64,000 nt of DNA, from contig QVRM01006581.1 of assembly GCA_003439945.1 (NCBI GenBank), positions 164,001 through 228,000 on the forward strand, given 5' to 3'. The notes under the pieces were generated by a model. It saw nothing but the letters and a program-made list of their open reading frames with translations. It was not told the DNA's origin and did no database searches. This DNA comes from Dermanyssus gallinae (Eukaryota > Arthropoda > Arachnida > Mesostigmata > Dermanyssidae). This document shows, one piece after another, positions 24,543-35,429 of the stretch (the first letter of the stretch is position 1; each line of letters starts with the position of its first letter). The translations under genes and the position numbers were made by a program.

Positions 24543-27059
24543 GCTTGTGTGACATGCACGCTTGCTGCCCTGCAAACGTCCTCTAGCATAGTCGACGCCA
24601 TGTGTGGTTCAGAATAATGCAACACGCTGCGAGACTCAATTTGCTGCTCTAATGTTCCAATTGTATCCTCAAGCGACGGAGTTACGCTGAGACAGAAAGT
24701 ATTGTAGTGATGATCCAAGAGGTTTTCGACGTCGTGGTGTACAGAACGACCTGTAACCCTGGTCAGTGAGGCCTCAAAATGTCAGATTCAAGGTAGAATT
24801 TTCGTCCCCCCCCCATCTAGAAGTGGTGCCTAGGACATTGACCAGGTGAGAACTGTGTACCGATGCTCAGTCCACCAGCGTCGCCCCTTGCGGGAATACC
24901 CTGTTGCGTGCAGGAATACCATGTCGCATCGGTGGTTGATCTACGTTGAAATCACTACCCTTCAATTACCATTTAGCGGTGAGTTTGTCCCTTGATTGTT
25001 GTAGTCAAGCCTCCTAAGAACTTTCTACAAATGCCCGTGAAAGCAGTAGGTGTGCATTGAGTAGATAGATGGCCGCTCTATCTATGACGATAAAAGAGAA
25101 GTGCACACATACCTCGTTCAACTAGGATAGAGTGGAACATCAAAGTGGTCCTTTATAAAGCTGAGAAAACGTTCGATGCATGCACAGATGCAACGTGTAG
25201 CCAAATGTTACTAGGTCAGAATACATTTAGGTCTATTTGTAATGACTTAAACCTATGTATCTTCCCGGAACGCCTCGACGCGTTGCTTGGAGGCCGGGTA
25301 TGGCTTAGGGACTATGTACTGTTTCCCTTGTTGGCAGGGTCAATAGCGCAGTATGACATAGAAATCCCGCGAGATATGCACAACCTTTCTGCGCTGGTAG
25401 CACAAAGGGTCTTTGGGAGGGATTTATGCAGGACCGCGTTGGGTGCTCAAAACTAAGACATTTTGAGCACTGAAAGACACTCATTAACTCACCATTGCCC
25501 TGGCAGTTGTGTAGCTCTCTAATGCGCCCGGGGTCAGCTTAGAGCGTAGATCACGGACAGCATCAGAGTAGCTCCGGTTTTCCGAGTTAATGGTGATTAC
25601 GAGAGCTTGTATGTCGGCTTGTACTAGTTATGCGGGATCTGTTGCACTTGCTTGAGTTCTAGCGTTGCCTCGGGGAAGGAATTTAGACTGGATTCGAAAA
25701 GGGCATGTATAAATTCACTGTAGATGTAGTAGCCACCGCGGTCGCTGTGACCTTTTTTATAAGCAGGTCACAGAGCGTACGCGCGGGTGAGGCTAACGTT
25801 TCTTTCTCTTTTTCTGCACACTCCAACCCCACGATGTCTTGTTTATGGAGTGAAACGAGTCGACCCTCACGAAGGAAAAGCAGGGAGCTCAATATGGGGT
25901 CGTTCCTATCTTAATGTCGTTCTTGCGTAATCGATTAAGTCGCACTCAGCCGTTCGATGCCAAAAATATGAATGCGGCCACCTGCAAAGTTACACTTCCT
26001 TCTGGCAAAAGCTATACGAGGCACATCACGCATATGCTTTGCTATGCTAGCGTTTGATTTTGCGTGCACTACAAGTACAGTATTTGATAAATGACTTATA
26101 GATACAGGAATTATTTACATGCATCTAATATATTATTTACTAGTACAATACATGATTGAAATATTTATTTTTTTACCTTAAACTGAATCTGCAGATCTCA
26201 ATAAAGGCCGCTTCAAGAGGATGTGCGTCATGTCGGCTATGCGTCATGTCTACTACATCCCGTTGACACCGAAAATTAAACTATCTATCACTATAGTTTT
26301 AATTACATTTATGGAGTTAATGCAAACGTTTTTGCCATTTTTTTACAGCGAAAACACACATTTGCAAGAACATGTTGGGGTTTCCTAAATCAAAAATATA
26401 TAGTATTTGCTCTTTAAAAGATGTCTTGCTAACGATCAACAAGTTTTTCGATTCCTCTTTTGTAAAAGTCTTGTTTTCTGGGATGAATAAATATTGTACC
26501 TCATTCTGGATGTCCTAGAAAGATCTACATTTTTCTAATCTAAAAGTTTAAGAGCGTCCTGATCATAGCTGATTGGTCAACTTGAATTTGTTTGGCAAGT
26601 TCTCAAGTAGTAACAGATAAATTAGTTGTACACAAAGTTGCTTACTGAACTCAAGGATTCCATTGTTAAACAGTTTTTCACCAAAGATAAACTAAATTAT
26701 CTCAAAAGACAATTAACAGGTATTCGAGCTAAAGTTGCTGAATTCACGGTGTCCAGTAGTAAAACACGTCTAAATGATCTCAAATGCATAACAAACAAAA
26801 TAATCCTCTAAGCACTACATCTCTAGGCAAAGTATTACAAACTGTAAAGGTTCTATACAAAATCATCATTTGAGAGAATTGATAAAACTACTTATCTTGT
26901 GGACTAAAATGCAGTTGTTCTGGTATCATTGATGGGACATCTTTGCAAATTATGTCGACAAACTGGAACCTTTCTTACGATATTTACGTCATCTCTGATT
27001 ACATCTCTCGAGGGCGGTAAGATTTGCCTTGACGAAAAATTTCCTTAAAATAAGATTTT
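24543..27059. other. No recognised gene
   Basis: Open frames of about 100 codons at 25145-25456 (plus), 69 at 24509-24718 (minus) and 61 at 26626-26811 (plus) have ordinary amino-acid composition but no motif I recognise. They may be decayed retroelement pieces. A run of nine C residues is at about 24806. Confidence 0.4.
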
Positions 27060-27298
27060 ATCTTCTAGTTGATTTCATTGAAAAACAACATCATCTGTCC
27101 GGGGCAATCTGTGGTTAAGTAGGGGCGAAATACTGAAGAAGCAATGATTGAGGTTCGAAACTTTATTGTGACAATAGTGGAGAAGAAAAACATTTTGGTC
27201 TTTATTTATTTACAGAAAGCATTTGATTGTGTAGATCGGACAAAATAATTAAATATATTAAAGTTTTCTATACAGGACAAATCACATAATTTAAGACT
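27060..27298 (+). pseudogene. LINE reverse-transcriptase fragment (motif A region)
   Basis: The plus strand reads TEEAMIEVRNFIVTIVEKKN then FIYLQKAFDCVD, the RT palm motif A with its catalytic Asp replaced or shifted. It is cut at 27299 by insertion of the 3.6-kb LINE. Confidence 0.6.
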
Positions 27299-27347
27299 AC
27301 TGATCTGACAGGAACCGGCGATAAGAAGACCTATAATAATTGGGGAT

Positions 27348-27734
27348 ATGCTTCTTAAGGGTTGCCAGAAGCAACTATCGCTACTCAAGAGGTTCGAAGA
27401 TCTTCATATTTCACTTAGACCATTCAGTAAATATCTCAAGCAGATTTTCACTGGCACGTTGCAGGCCATAAGTGATACCTCAGACCCGCTACAAGTTATT
27501 ATTCATGCAGGACATGCAGAGTGCATTAAACTAGAAACTGACGAGGCGCTGGCTCTGTACGAAGGCTTCCTAGTTGAGGCGAGGGACAAACACCCTGGGC
27601 ACTCTCTTGTCCTGGTGTCAACTCCTGTTTACAGCCAAGAGTGTAAGCGTTTCAAAACGGACTTGCCAGCCTTGCTTACAAGTTTAACGTACAGACCGCA
27701 TTATTGCGATATTCATGTAAATTTGTTGGAGTGA
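27348..27734 (+). pseudogene. LINE ORF1, SGNH/GDSL-esterase-like domain
   Basis: An open frame of 128 codons carries DPLQVIIHAGHAECIKLE and LYEGFLVEARDKHPGHSLVL then VSTPVYSQ. The VIIHAG block followed by a helix and a hydrophobic strand is the layout of block III and the following strand of SGNH hydrolases, found in ORF1 of many arthropod CR1-like LINEs. The block III Asn of the family is replaced (GHAE). The upstream block I (GDS) is missing, so it is truncated or frameshifted. Confidence 0.55.
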
Positions 27735-28023
27735 AGAATCCCTTGCCGTCCTTGCTGCGCACTTCGAGGAAGGCCACCAACGTCAACAAAGTTGTTCACA
27801 AACAACAGACAGCAGTGTCAGCGGCTAAGAACGACGTCAAGAAACTGCCGAACCACCAGATTCGTAATGGCAAACAAAGTTTTCAGGTGCAGCAACGACA
27901 AGCTAATAACAGAGAAACCAGAATCAACAGGCAAAACGCTAAAAACAACAACAGCCACTGGCAGCAGCAACGTAGACCGAACATCACTCGGACCAACCGT
28001 AATGATTATCGAATAATTTGTTA
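27735..28023 (+). pseudogene. LINE ORF1 basic C-terminal tail
   Basis: The next frame is rich in Lys, Arg, Asn and Gln (for example FQVQQRQANNRETRINRQ and QQQRRPNITRTNRN) and ends at TAG 28022. Such tails bind RNA in LINE ORF1 proteins. It overlaps the end of the esterase-like frame by about 30 bases in another phase, so a frameshift may separate two parts of one ORF1. Confidence 0.5.
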
Positions 28024-28153
28024 GGGTTTCCCTCAATTATGACCAACCCCTACCTCTCATACAATCCGTTCGCTGCTCTATCCGAGCATTACTGGATGGG
28101 CATGGGTCAGTACCCATTCCAACTGCAGCGCCCTCCTGTGCGAGGCAGACGCT

Positions 28154-28832
28154 GGAATTAAACATAATGCAGTGGAATATCGAGGGTGCCAAAACAGATC
28201 TAGATCTTCTCCCGCACGCAGATTTATCCGCGTTTGACATTGTTATTCTAAGTGAGACATGATCGACAAAAAGCATAAACGTGAATGGATTTTACACTGC
28301 TGAGTGTCTGGCAAAACACGCAGCAGGACCAGGAAGACCAAGTGGGGGCGTAGCTGTTTTGTACAATGGAAGATCTGGTGAAGTAACAATTCAGAATAAT
28401 GATGACAACTGTGTAATTTTTGTACCGATAAGTGTAATGTCGTTGCCATGTACTCAAGTCCCGCGGAGAGAATAATAGATCTACTCGATAAGCTGTGTCG
28501 GTTGCTCGATTCAGTTCATCTACGAAGACCAACTTTACTCTGTGGTGACTTAAACTGCCCAATAGATAAACCCAGCAATAGTAGCTGCAAATCGCTGATC
28601 AACACCTTACATGTCGAGGTCTGTGGCTTGTCACCTCTCCGGATGTGCATACATTTGTGGGACCACAGGGTAGATCAACGATCGATATATTTGCAACCAA
28701 CATGGAAGAGACCTCCGTGACGTATCACGGCGTGCTGTCGCAACTGACAGCTTTCGGAGCCAAATCGCATCGTCCGGTTGGACTCAGTGCGCGGATGCCG
28801 ACGGAATCGCTAGTTCAACGGAGGTTAAAATA
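28154..28832 (+). pseudogene. LINE endonuclease domain
   Basis: Reads NIMQWNIEGAK, then IVILSET, GGVAVLYNG, LLCGDLNCPID, GRSTIDIFATN and SHRPVG in order. These match the N-terminal strand, the catalytic Glu, the GDxN loop, the S/TxIDxxxxN motif and the S(D)H motif of apurinic-like LINE endonucleases. At least two frame changes and one internal stop are present. The terminal SDH is SHR here. Confidence 0.8.
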
Positions 28833-28881
28833 GTCGAAGTCGCTAGACATTAATCGTCTTGTTCAATGTTCCCGAGAAATC

Positions 28882-30272
28882 TTGCCGCCTCCAAAAGAGT
28901 TTTCGGTTGATGAGTACGCCAGTCGAATTGTTTCAGTCATACGACGAAGCGTCTGCGAAAAGCGATCCAGGCGCAGCGTATTTTGGATGAACACAGAGCT
29001 GCGTAAGTTTAAGCATTATGTTGTTCAAGCTCATATTCTATCCCGATTACAAGATATTATGTTGCCGTTATATCAATGGCTCAACAGGGCGTACAAACAA
29101 ATGATCAAGTCAGTTAAAAGGGACTATGCTCTGAATAAAGAAGATCGTCTTATTTTGGAGGCCATGAGACAACCGTATAAATGGATTCAAAGCGAATCCC
29201 GAACTGTTGCTTGCCCCCTTCCATCTAAAGAATTAAGAGCGTACTTCAGGCAGATGTACGCAACCGATAATACCATCCCAGAAAACGTTCCTAACCTTAT
29301 ATCTGTGTGGGATGAGATGACTATGCAAGCCAGAGAGGATATCTTGGCTAAGATAACTAAAGATGAGGCGTCATCAACGCCATACTGAATTCAAAATCTC
29401 GTAAAGCACCAGGTGCATTTCAAGTGCAAAATTAACACCTGCACCACGTTATGTGGCTGGTTCCTGCCATACACGCTCTATTCAACAAGATACAAGAATA
29501 TGCACCTTGGCCCTCGTCATGGAGGGAACTTACTTTGAGTGTCATACCGAAAGGGAAAGGTAAACCGCTCTCCCCGTCATATTGGCGCGATATTGAGAAA
29601 AAAAGTGTTGTGTTCAAGCTTTTAGCTAGTATATTAACCTAGCGACTGGAGGCGTCTCTCGGCGACGTGGATGGCTTGCCAAAATAACAGCATGGATTTA
29701 GAAGAGGAAAGTCGACGATGACTGCTTGCTCCGTGCTCCTCGGCGAGATTCGGGCAAATCTCTCACAAAAACGGTTATCCCTCTACGCCGTTTTTGTAGA
29801 CTTTAAATTGGCCTTTGACACAGCGTCGCGGAAACTGATTGTGACTAAGCTGGCATATCTCAGAGTACCGCTCACATTTCTTCAGCTGATCGCCTCAATA
29901 CTTCAACAGGGCACAGTTATCCTCAATGACGGAGTGTCTGAGCACGAGCCTTTGGTTCAAACAACAGGGATTGCTCAGGGGGACAATCTCAGTCCTCTCC
30001 TATCCTCCGTTCTAATTTACCAGGATCCGGATTTACCATCAATAATCAATAAACGACACAAGTTCGTCAAGGTGTTGCTCTATGCCGACAATTTGGTCCT
30101 GTTTTCCAGAAGCCGTTTTCACACTCAGCAGGCGCTCGCAACTCTGCAGAAGTACGTGAATGCTAATGGCCCGGTTATAAATGTGAGTAAAACAAAGGCT
30201 ATTAAATTCAGGGGAGGTGGTACACTGGCTAGCGATAATGGGCTTCACCTTCAGACCCTGTCGAGTACATAA
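28882..30272 (+). pseudogene. LINE reverse transcriptase, finger and palm
   Basis: After a 168-codon linker frame (28882-29388), the RT motifs appear in order: LSVIPKGKGKPLSPSYWRDI, HGFRRGKSTMTA, FVDFKLAFDTASR (motif A), GIAQGDNLSPLLSSVL (motif B), LLYADNLVLFS (motif C) and NVSKTKAIKF (motif D). Motif C is YADN where the active enzyme has YADD. Stops near 29388 and 29641 and frame changes separate the pieces. Confidence 0.85.
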
Positions 30273-30313
30273 AACATTTCGCCTACCTCGGCGTCGAATT
30301 AACAACCACTTGG

Positions 30314-30853
30314 TTGTGTTTTCCGCGACATATCAAAGAAAGAATCTGTAGGGGTCTTATGGCATTTCACAGTATTCAATCACCAGTGCGACTGTCGTTA
30401 CAGGCAGCCTTGCAGCTATTTGATATGCAAATAGGCCCCACACCTGGGTATAGAATACAAGTGATATGGCCGTACCTCAGCACAGCCAACCTTGCTGATC
30501 TCGATAGACTCAAAGCTGCATTCCTCAAGCTTACCCTGGGTGTTCACAGAAAAAGCCGCAACCGACTTGTCTACCTGGCGGCTGGAACACCTCTCTTCAC
30601 AGAAACTTTGCAACGAAGCTTCAACCTGCCTCACACTGAGGCGTTTATGCAGCACATCCAGAATTGGGAGGCGAAACTAGCTAATGTCTTACCCTTCGAT
30701 TCGCTATGCATGGATTTCACCCTAAAACTTGTGTTCGACCTGGCCACCATGAAGCTGACGAATCATGCACTTGTCAACGTTGCGGCAATTAGTGCACAAC
30801 CTTTGATTATTAATAATATAATTTACTTGAGTGCTCCAATCCGGTTTCTGTGA
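30314..30853 (+). pseudogene. LINE ORF2 C-terminal (thumb) region
   Basis: A 179-codon frame includes TPGYRIQVIWPYLSTANL, RNRLVYLAAGTPLF and FMQHIQNWEAKLA. It matches a diverged plus-strand copy at 33780-34100 (RNRFVYLLAAPAVE). The frame ends at TGA 30851-30853, followed by the 3' UTR. Confidence 0.7.
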
Positions 30854-30929
30854 ACCGTCTAATGTAACAAAATATAATACCTACTATTTGGTCAATAAAC
30901 TTGAACTAAACTGATCTGACAGGCAACAG

Positions 30930-31337
30930 TGTACAAAGTTCAACTGTTTCAACCGTTTGCTTATTGACATTTCTTGTAAGATAATTGCACACGTTAAATT
31001 CAAGCACCATTAAGCACATAGCTTGTTCGGAGCCCTTTTTATGAGATAAGAATGTATAATTTATATATGCCATTTTCACCTATTTACAATATATTGCAAC
31101 ATGGTTGTATTTTTATATCATTTTAGCCAAAAGTTTCAAGACAATGCTCTTTGAGATCGCATTTGAATTTGAGCAGACTTTGTCCGCCTGACGGAGACCG
31201 GTACTTTGTTTCAGTAGGAGGCCCCAATGTTTCTGATTGATAGCTTCGACTGGTTGGAGTTGGCGTGTGACAGAGTAAGCAAGTTTGATGGGTTACCCGT
31301 TGTAGATATGGGTGTTGCTGATGTTGCCAAACCATAT
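30930..31337 (-). pseudogene. CR1-type LINE 3' end, proximal part
   Basis: Minus-strand sequence with NLLTLSHANSNQSKLSIRNI and a 3' UTR that contains TTATCTTACAAGAAATGTCA. It is nearly colinear with the plus-strand copy at 45490-45930. It is split by a solo LTR at 31338; the rest continues at 31634. Confidence 0.75.
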
Positions 31338-31628
31338 TGTAGTGTCCACCACCCCCAAGACCGGGCGGCGACCGTTACGAGTTCGCCATTCTCTCGCTCA
31401 AACAACACACGTCTTCTGCCTGGCTCGAACAAATGACTACTCATTCATTTATTCTCATGCCTCCTTATATACTCAGAGATTGCCCGCGCATTTAGTGACT
31501 ACCCGCGTCTTCGCTAGTAGGGTGGCGGCATCTTCTATTTGGCGCCATATATTTAGTTTGCTTCAGCATTGCCGCCAACAGACGATATATATATACCCGC
31601 GCAGCTTAACGGACGCTGCTATCCTACA
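31338..31628. mobile_element. Solo LTR with 5-bp target-site duplication
   Basis: The CR1 copy is interrupted by 291 bases beginning TGTAG and ending CTACA, flanked by CATAT at 31333-31337 and at 31629-31633. The uninterrupted version of the site is visible in the copy at about 45536-45552. A TATATAC box lies near 31466. TG...CA ends with a 5-bp inverted repeat and a 5-bp TSD are the marks of an LTR left after recombination of a full element. Confidence 0.88.
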
Positions 31629-31633
31629 CATAT

Positions 31634-31744
31634 AAGTTTGGATGCACTCCAAGGAGTATACGCTAAATTTCTATAGGTATAAGTAGAGCTGCATTGCTGC
31701 CAGATCTTGTCTTACGTATGTGTGGCATACGCTTTAGTAGTGTC
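31634..31744 (-). pseudogene. CR1-type LINE fragment, distal part
   Basis: Continuation of the CR1 3' fragment on the far side of the solo LTR (GCACTCCAAGGAGTATACGC in plus orientation equals the inverse of about 45507-45526). Its exact right edge is unclear. Confidence 0.5.
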
Positions 31745-31757
31745 AGCTTCTCGTCCA

Positions 31758-32903
31758 GACCGCGCACTTAAAGTGATTAACGAGATTGCACGGCTCCTTC
31801 CTAACACCTACGGGGCTCGGGCGGAAAAGAGACGATTGCTCATGAAAGTAGGAGAATCAGTAGCGCTGTTCGGTTCACCCGTGTGGATGCAGCACGCGAC
31901 CGCAACCCAACGCAACAGAAATCTACTACGGAGGACTCAGAGAGGGTCTGCGCTGAGAATAATTAGCGGCTATAGGACAGTCAGCACACTTGCAGCGCTA
32001 GTTCTAGCCGGAACCATACCATGGGATCTCAAGGTTGACAAACGAGCAGCTGTGTGGTCAGATCCCTTGTTTGATCATAACGATGCCCATTCTCAGATGA
32101 TGGGGGAGTGGCAACGTGAGTGGGACGCCATTCAAGAAGGCGAACCTGGCTTTCCTGTTAAGACGCTTATCCCTGACATCAGGTCTTGGATGGATAGACC
32201 TGGTGGAGAACTGACCTACCACATTACACAGGTCCTTACAGGTCATGGGGAGTTCCAGGCGTATTTAAAGAGCATTGGAAAGACGAATTCGGACATCTGC
32301 ACTTTCTGCAACATGATAGCCCGAGACACACCGGAACATACGGTGTTCCACTGCCCGGCATGGAGAGTACCAAGAGGCGGGCTGCTGGAAGATACTCTTG
32401 ATCTAAAGGATGTTGTCGCACGTATGTTGGAGTCTCGAGAACAGTGGAACAGACTTGCGCGCGCAATAACAGGAATCATGATGGCCAAGGAGGAGGCTGT
32501 ACGACGACGCGCCTCCGACTCGATTGTAAACGATGCGGTTGGCGAAGTTATTGGGTGATGGTGGATGTGGTCTCGGCGGCGGTCGATTTAACGGATGGCG
32601 TCCAGATATACGCTGTGTGAGAGCCTGATTTGCAAGAAAAATTAATCAACAGAGTTTTAAACAAGAGCCGGTGCGGATTGTTACACGAAAGATTGTGATG
32701 GTATTAGAGACTCCCCCCCTTAACTGTGAGCAATATTAGTTTTATCTATAGGACCCGGTTACGGGGGATGACAGGAGGTATGAGGGTTTTAGCAGGTAAT
32801 ACAAAGGCTTTGGTAGTCATCGAGCTACCAGCCGGCGTGTAGTCCTGCACAGCGTGCCTAAAAGCATTTCCCCCTCCTGTATAAAAAAAAAAAAAAAAAA
32901 AAA
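31758..32903 (+). mobile_element. R1-type LINE, 5'-truncated, with poly(A) and 13-bp TSD
   Basis: AGCTTCTCGTCCA is found at 31745-31757 and at 32904-32916. Between them lies an intact frame to TGA 32556-32558. It encodes the RT thumb and the C-terminal zinc-knuckle: LPNTYGARAEKRRLLMKVG, SGYRTVSTLAALVLAG, TYHITQVLTGHGEFQAYL and CxFC...TPEHTVFHC. A 3' UTR of 325 bases follows and ends in about 21 A residues (32883-32903). Only the last 266 codons of ORF2 remain, as expected from incomplete reverse transcription. This is the least decayed element in the window. Confidence 0.88.
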
Positions 32904-33081
32904 AGCTTCTCGTCCAACGTAACACCTTAAAACTTCGTTTTCTTTAGAAGCGAAAGGGCTATGCCGTCGCACTGGAATCGAAGGGGATTGATCGTAACGG
33001 AACCCCGCGGTGAAAGGAATTGCATTATACCTATTTTCCTCCAATGAATACAGATACCGTTACTCCTGAACCATGATGATA

Positions 33082-33256
33082 AAAATGCATTCGGGGCTGA
33101 CTCTCAGCCAAGATTTAACGTCCATGGAACTGTCTTGCGCATTGCTTTACAGACGGAGCCCCATAAATATAAATGTGCGACGGTGGGGCTCGAACCCGCG
33201 CACCTATAAGTCTCCTCCGGTCGCGAGGCGCAGAGACACAAGCCACCACGCTCGAC
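33082..33256 (-). mobile_element. tRNA-derived SINE, family 2, copy c, with 13-bp TSD
   Basis: The minus strand reads GTCGAGCGTGGTGGCTTGTG, CTGCGCCTCGCGACCGGAGG, a perfect B box GGTTCGAGCCC, ATTTATGGGGC and AAATCTTGGCTGAGAGTCAG. AACCATGATGATA flanks it at 33069-33081 and 33257-33269, so both ends are fixed and the copy is 175 bp. Confidence 0.92.
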
Positions 33257-33289
33257 AACCATGATGATAGCCTCTGAAGGTCTTCGCGG

Positions 33290-33722
33290 GGCATAGCCCA
33301 ACGAATAGGGCGATGGTATCATCCGCAAACAATGTCAACTTTGCATGTTTTATTACGGTAAATATGTCGTTCATAAAGATGTTAAAGAGAATGAAACACC
33401 TATACTGCCCTGAGCTACTCCAACCGAAATATTCCTTACATCCGAGAGTGCATTGCCCACCTGAGCGACTTGCCTCCTATTCGACATAAACGACCGCAGC
33501 CATAACAAAAAAACATCATCCGCTTTATATCGAGTTAACTTCTTAATTGGAATATTTACATCAACTGTATCAAATGCTTTTTTAAGATCTATAAATACGC
33601 CGGCTGCTGTCTTTTTAACATTAGGTTTCTGTGAACCTCTTCAACAAAACCCATGATGGGTACAGTCGTCGACATTTTGGATCGAAAATCGAACTGACGC
33701 TGACTTAGGCCATTAAACGTCT
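33290..33722 (-). pseudogene. CR1-type LINE RT fragment
   Basis: Minus-strand pieces include RQFDFRSKMSTTVPIMGF near 33700-33650, a motif-A region with KKAFDTVD near 33575, and KLTLFADDTIALF near 33330-33290. Each in turn matches the larger CR1 copy at 35430-38880. Many frame changes are present. The upstream part of this RT is found at 35050-35195, so it appears to be split by an insertion. Confidence 0.65.
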
Positions 33723-33779
33723 CAAATTGTATTAATCAATTTATATTACAATCCTGTGTAAGTGAACGTGTTAACTTTT

Positions 33780-34190
33780 AACGTCTCAAATTGTATCAAT
33801 GTTGAGCTACAGCCTTGGCAGGGTGTGGGGCCATCTTTTAGCGGCAAATTTTGCAGAGCTAGAAAGATGCTTCACAATATATATATGAAGCGCGCTCTTT
33901 GCTTGCCGCGGACGGCAAGAAACCGCTTTGTGTACTTGCTAGCAGCACCGGCAGTGGAAACAATCAGAGTCAGGCTTAGGTCACCTATTACTGAACCACT
34001 TCAACAATTTTTGTTAGAGTGGCAGGGAAAAGTGACCGAGGCCCCGGCTAAGGTAACGCAGTTAGACGTGTACTTCGCCAGGGAGCTTTGGGATTAAATG
34101 GCATGCATTAGCCGCCACGTGTACACAAGGTACATTGTGCATGGCTATCATTACTTGGTGTGTTCGACTCAATAATTTCACCAAATTGGC
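33780..34190 (+). pseudogene. LINE ORF2 C-terminal fragment
   Basis: A 111-codon frame includes RTARNRFVYLLAAPAVETIR and FLLEWQGKVTEAP, parallel to the C-terminal region of the 3.6-kb LINE (30541-30690). The 3' part CCGCCACGTGTACAC...CATGGCTATCATTACTTGG resembles 51463-51510. Confidence 0.6.
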
Positions 34191-34319
34191 GATCAATGTC
34201 GTTGCCGTCTTTGCACTTTCTCGCCCGGTGGGACGGTCGCTGAAGTGTTAAAATTGTATATAATGATAACTGTATTGTAATTATGTACCATCTTGAAATG
34301 CAAAGTTATTGCGAAATAA

Positions 34320-34321
<2 letters not shown>

Positions 34322-34361
<40 letters not shown>
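34322..34361. repeat. (TA)n microsatellite
   Basis: About 20 TA units between two LINE fragments. Confidence 0.95.
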
Positions 34362-34364
<3 letters not shown>

Positions 34365-34953
34365 CGGCCTAGAATTTAACCCGACCAAGTGTGAAGTCCA
34401 TATAAAAGGAATGAGCGCAAATGATACCCCTGTCATCCTGGATTTACTTCCGAGGTGCCGCGTAACTGGCGACGACTTAGACCTTCTTGGGGTGCCTTTA
34501 TCCTCTGACAACCTCACCTCGACGATCTAGCGATGGAGAGAAAAACTCCAGGTCGGTCTCAACCGCCTCCCTCAGCTTGGCGCTCATAGGGGATTGTACC
34601 TTCTACGCTCGTGCTTCTCCGCTTCGAGTCTGAACTACCTGTACAGAGGTGTCAAATGTATAGCCTTTTCATCTCACTTGGAAGAACTAAATGTGAAGCA
34701 AGGCGACGCGTTGGAATCTCTACTTAACCTGCGGCTACGGGGCGACCCCTTAACCCAAGCATCACGATCGGTCGCAAGAGGCGGGTTGGGACTCCCCGAG
34801 GCAGTTTCCCTTTCAGTTGCGGCGCATATTGCCTCCCTGCATTCAGCGATCAGTGACATCGAGGCTAACCCCCAGGCTGAAGCGCATTTCCGATCTACGT
34901 GGGAGAAGACTTTGGCCAGGTGGACCAGCCCCAGCTTGGACCTAGAGCCTTGA
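34350..34953 (+). pseudogene. LINE RT thumb/connection fragment
   Basis: Two frames in the same phase, separated by one stop at 34528, encode GLEFNPTKCEVHI, LDLLGVPLSSDN, LYLLRSCFSASSLNYLYRG, ARGGLGLPEAVSLSVAAHIA and TLARWTSPSLDLEP. The GLxxNPxKCE start is RT motif D, and LLGxPL and RGGLGxP are typical of a LINE group widespread in arthropods. The 5' end abuts the TA array and the frame ends at TGA 34951-34953. Confidence 0.7.
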
Positions 34954-35049
34954 GTTGTTTATTTTCAGTTCGTTATGTGACACATTGTGATAACAGACAA
35001 CATGGACAAAGAAATTTGCCGGCGGGCTATCTCGGTCCATAATATATAT

Positions 35050-35195
35050 ATATATACTAAACATCTCAAAGTGCTCGTTTAACTGTTCATATATAGCTTT
35101 TTCAAAAATCTTGGACATTTGGAGGGGGGAAACTGACCGGCCTGTAATTTTTCTTGGTTAGTCTGTCACCGCCTTTAAACAGTGGCACAACGCGA
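35050..35195 (-). pseudogene. CR1-type LINE RT motif 1 fragment
   Basis: The minus strand reads VVPLFKGGDRLTKKNYRPVS then MSKIFEKAIYEQLNEHFEMF. It is the RT finger of a CR1 element and matches LKSGDRLAKKNYRPVS at about 36740-36680. It probably belongs to the same copy as 33290-33722. Confidence 0.7.
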
Positions 35196-35429
35196 TACAA
35201 TTTAAAAACCGTTTATAAAGTTAAGTATGAGGATTGTTTAAATTAGATAGATATGTTTTAATATTCTCATGAGTGGTTTACATTTGTACAGAGGTTCACA
35301 GCTTCTTAAAACCGTCAAAGGCTAGTATCGAGTGTTTATATTGCATGTCTTCTTATAATTTGGTTTACTGTCATTATGATTCTTATAGTAGTCGGTTCAT
35401 ATTAGAGTAAGGTACCTAAATAGTATTGC

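Larger units (their letters stand above)
27313..30909 (+). mobile_element. 3.6-kb non-LTR retrotransposon with 14-bp target-site duplication
   Basis: The word ACTGATCTGACAGG occurs at 27299-27312 and 30910-30923, giving a 14-bp TSD that bounds the insert. The parts run in the expected order: an ORF1 with an esterase-like domain and basic tail, then an apurinic-type endonuclease, RT palm and a C-terminal region. Many frameshifts and stops make it inactive. No long poly(A) is present; the 3' end is AT-rich (CAATAAACTTGAACTAA). The clade is uncertain; no RNase H is visible. Confidence 0.85.
33723..35049 (+). mobile_element. Plus-strand LINE material nested in a minus-strand CR1 copy
   Basis: The bases AACGTCTCAAATTGTAT occur at about 33716 and 33780, and a diverged form (AACATCTCAAAGTG) at about 35057. 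The CR1 protein order continues across the gap. Inside are two plus-strand LINE thumb fragments (33780-34190 and 34350-34953) and a (TA)n array. Confidence 0.45.

Noticed and set aside
24509..24718. 69-codon minus-strand frame with ordinary composition
   Set aside because: No motif, no splice sites, and it partly overlaps the plus-strand 30-bp repeat; likely chance or an unidentifiable remnant.
25145..25456. 103-codon plus-strand frame
   Set aside because: Composition is protein-like but I recognise no domain and see no splice or promoter context, so I do not call it a gene.
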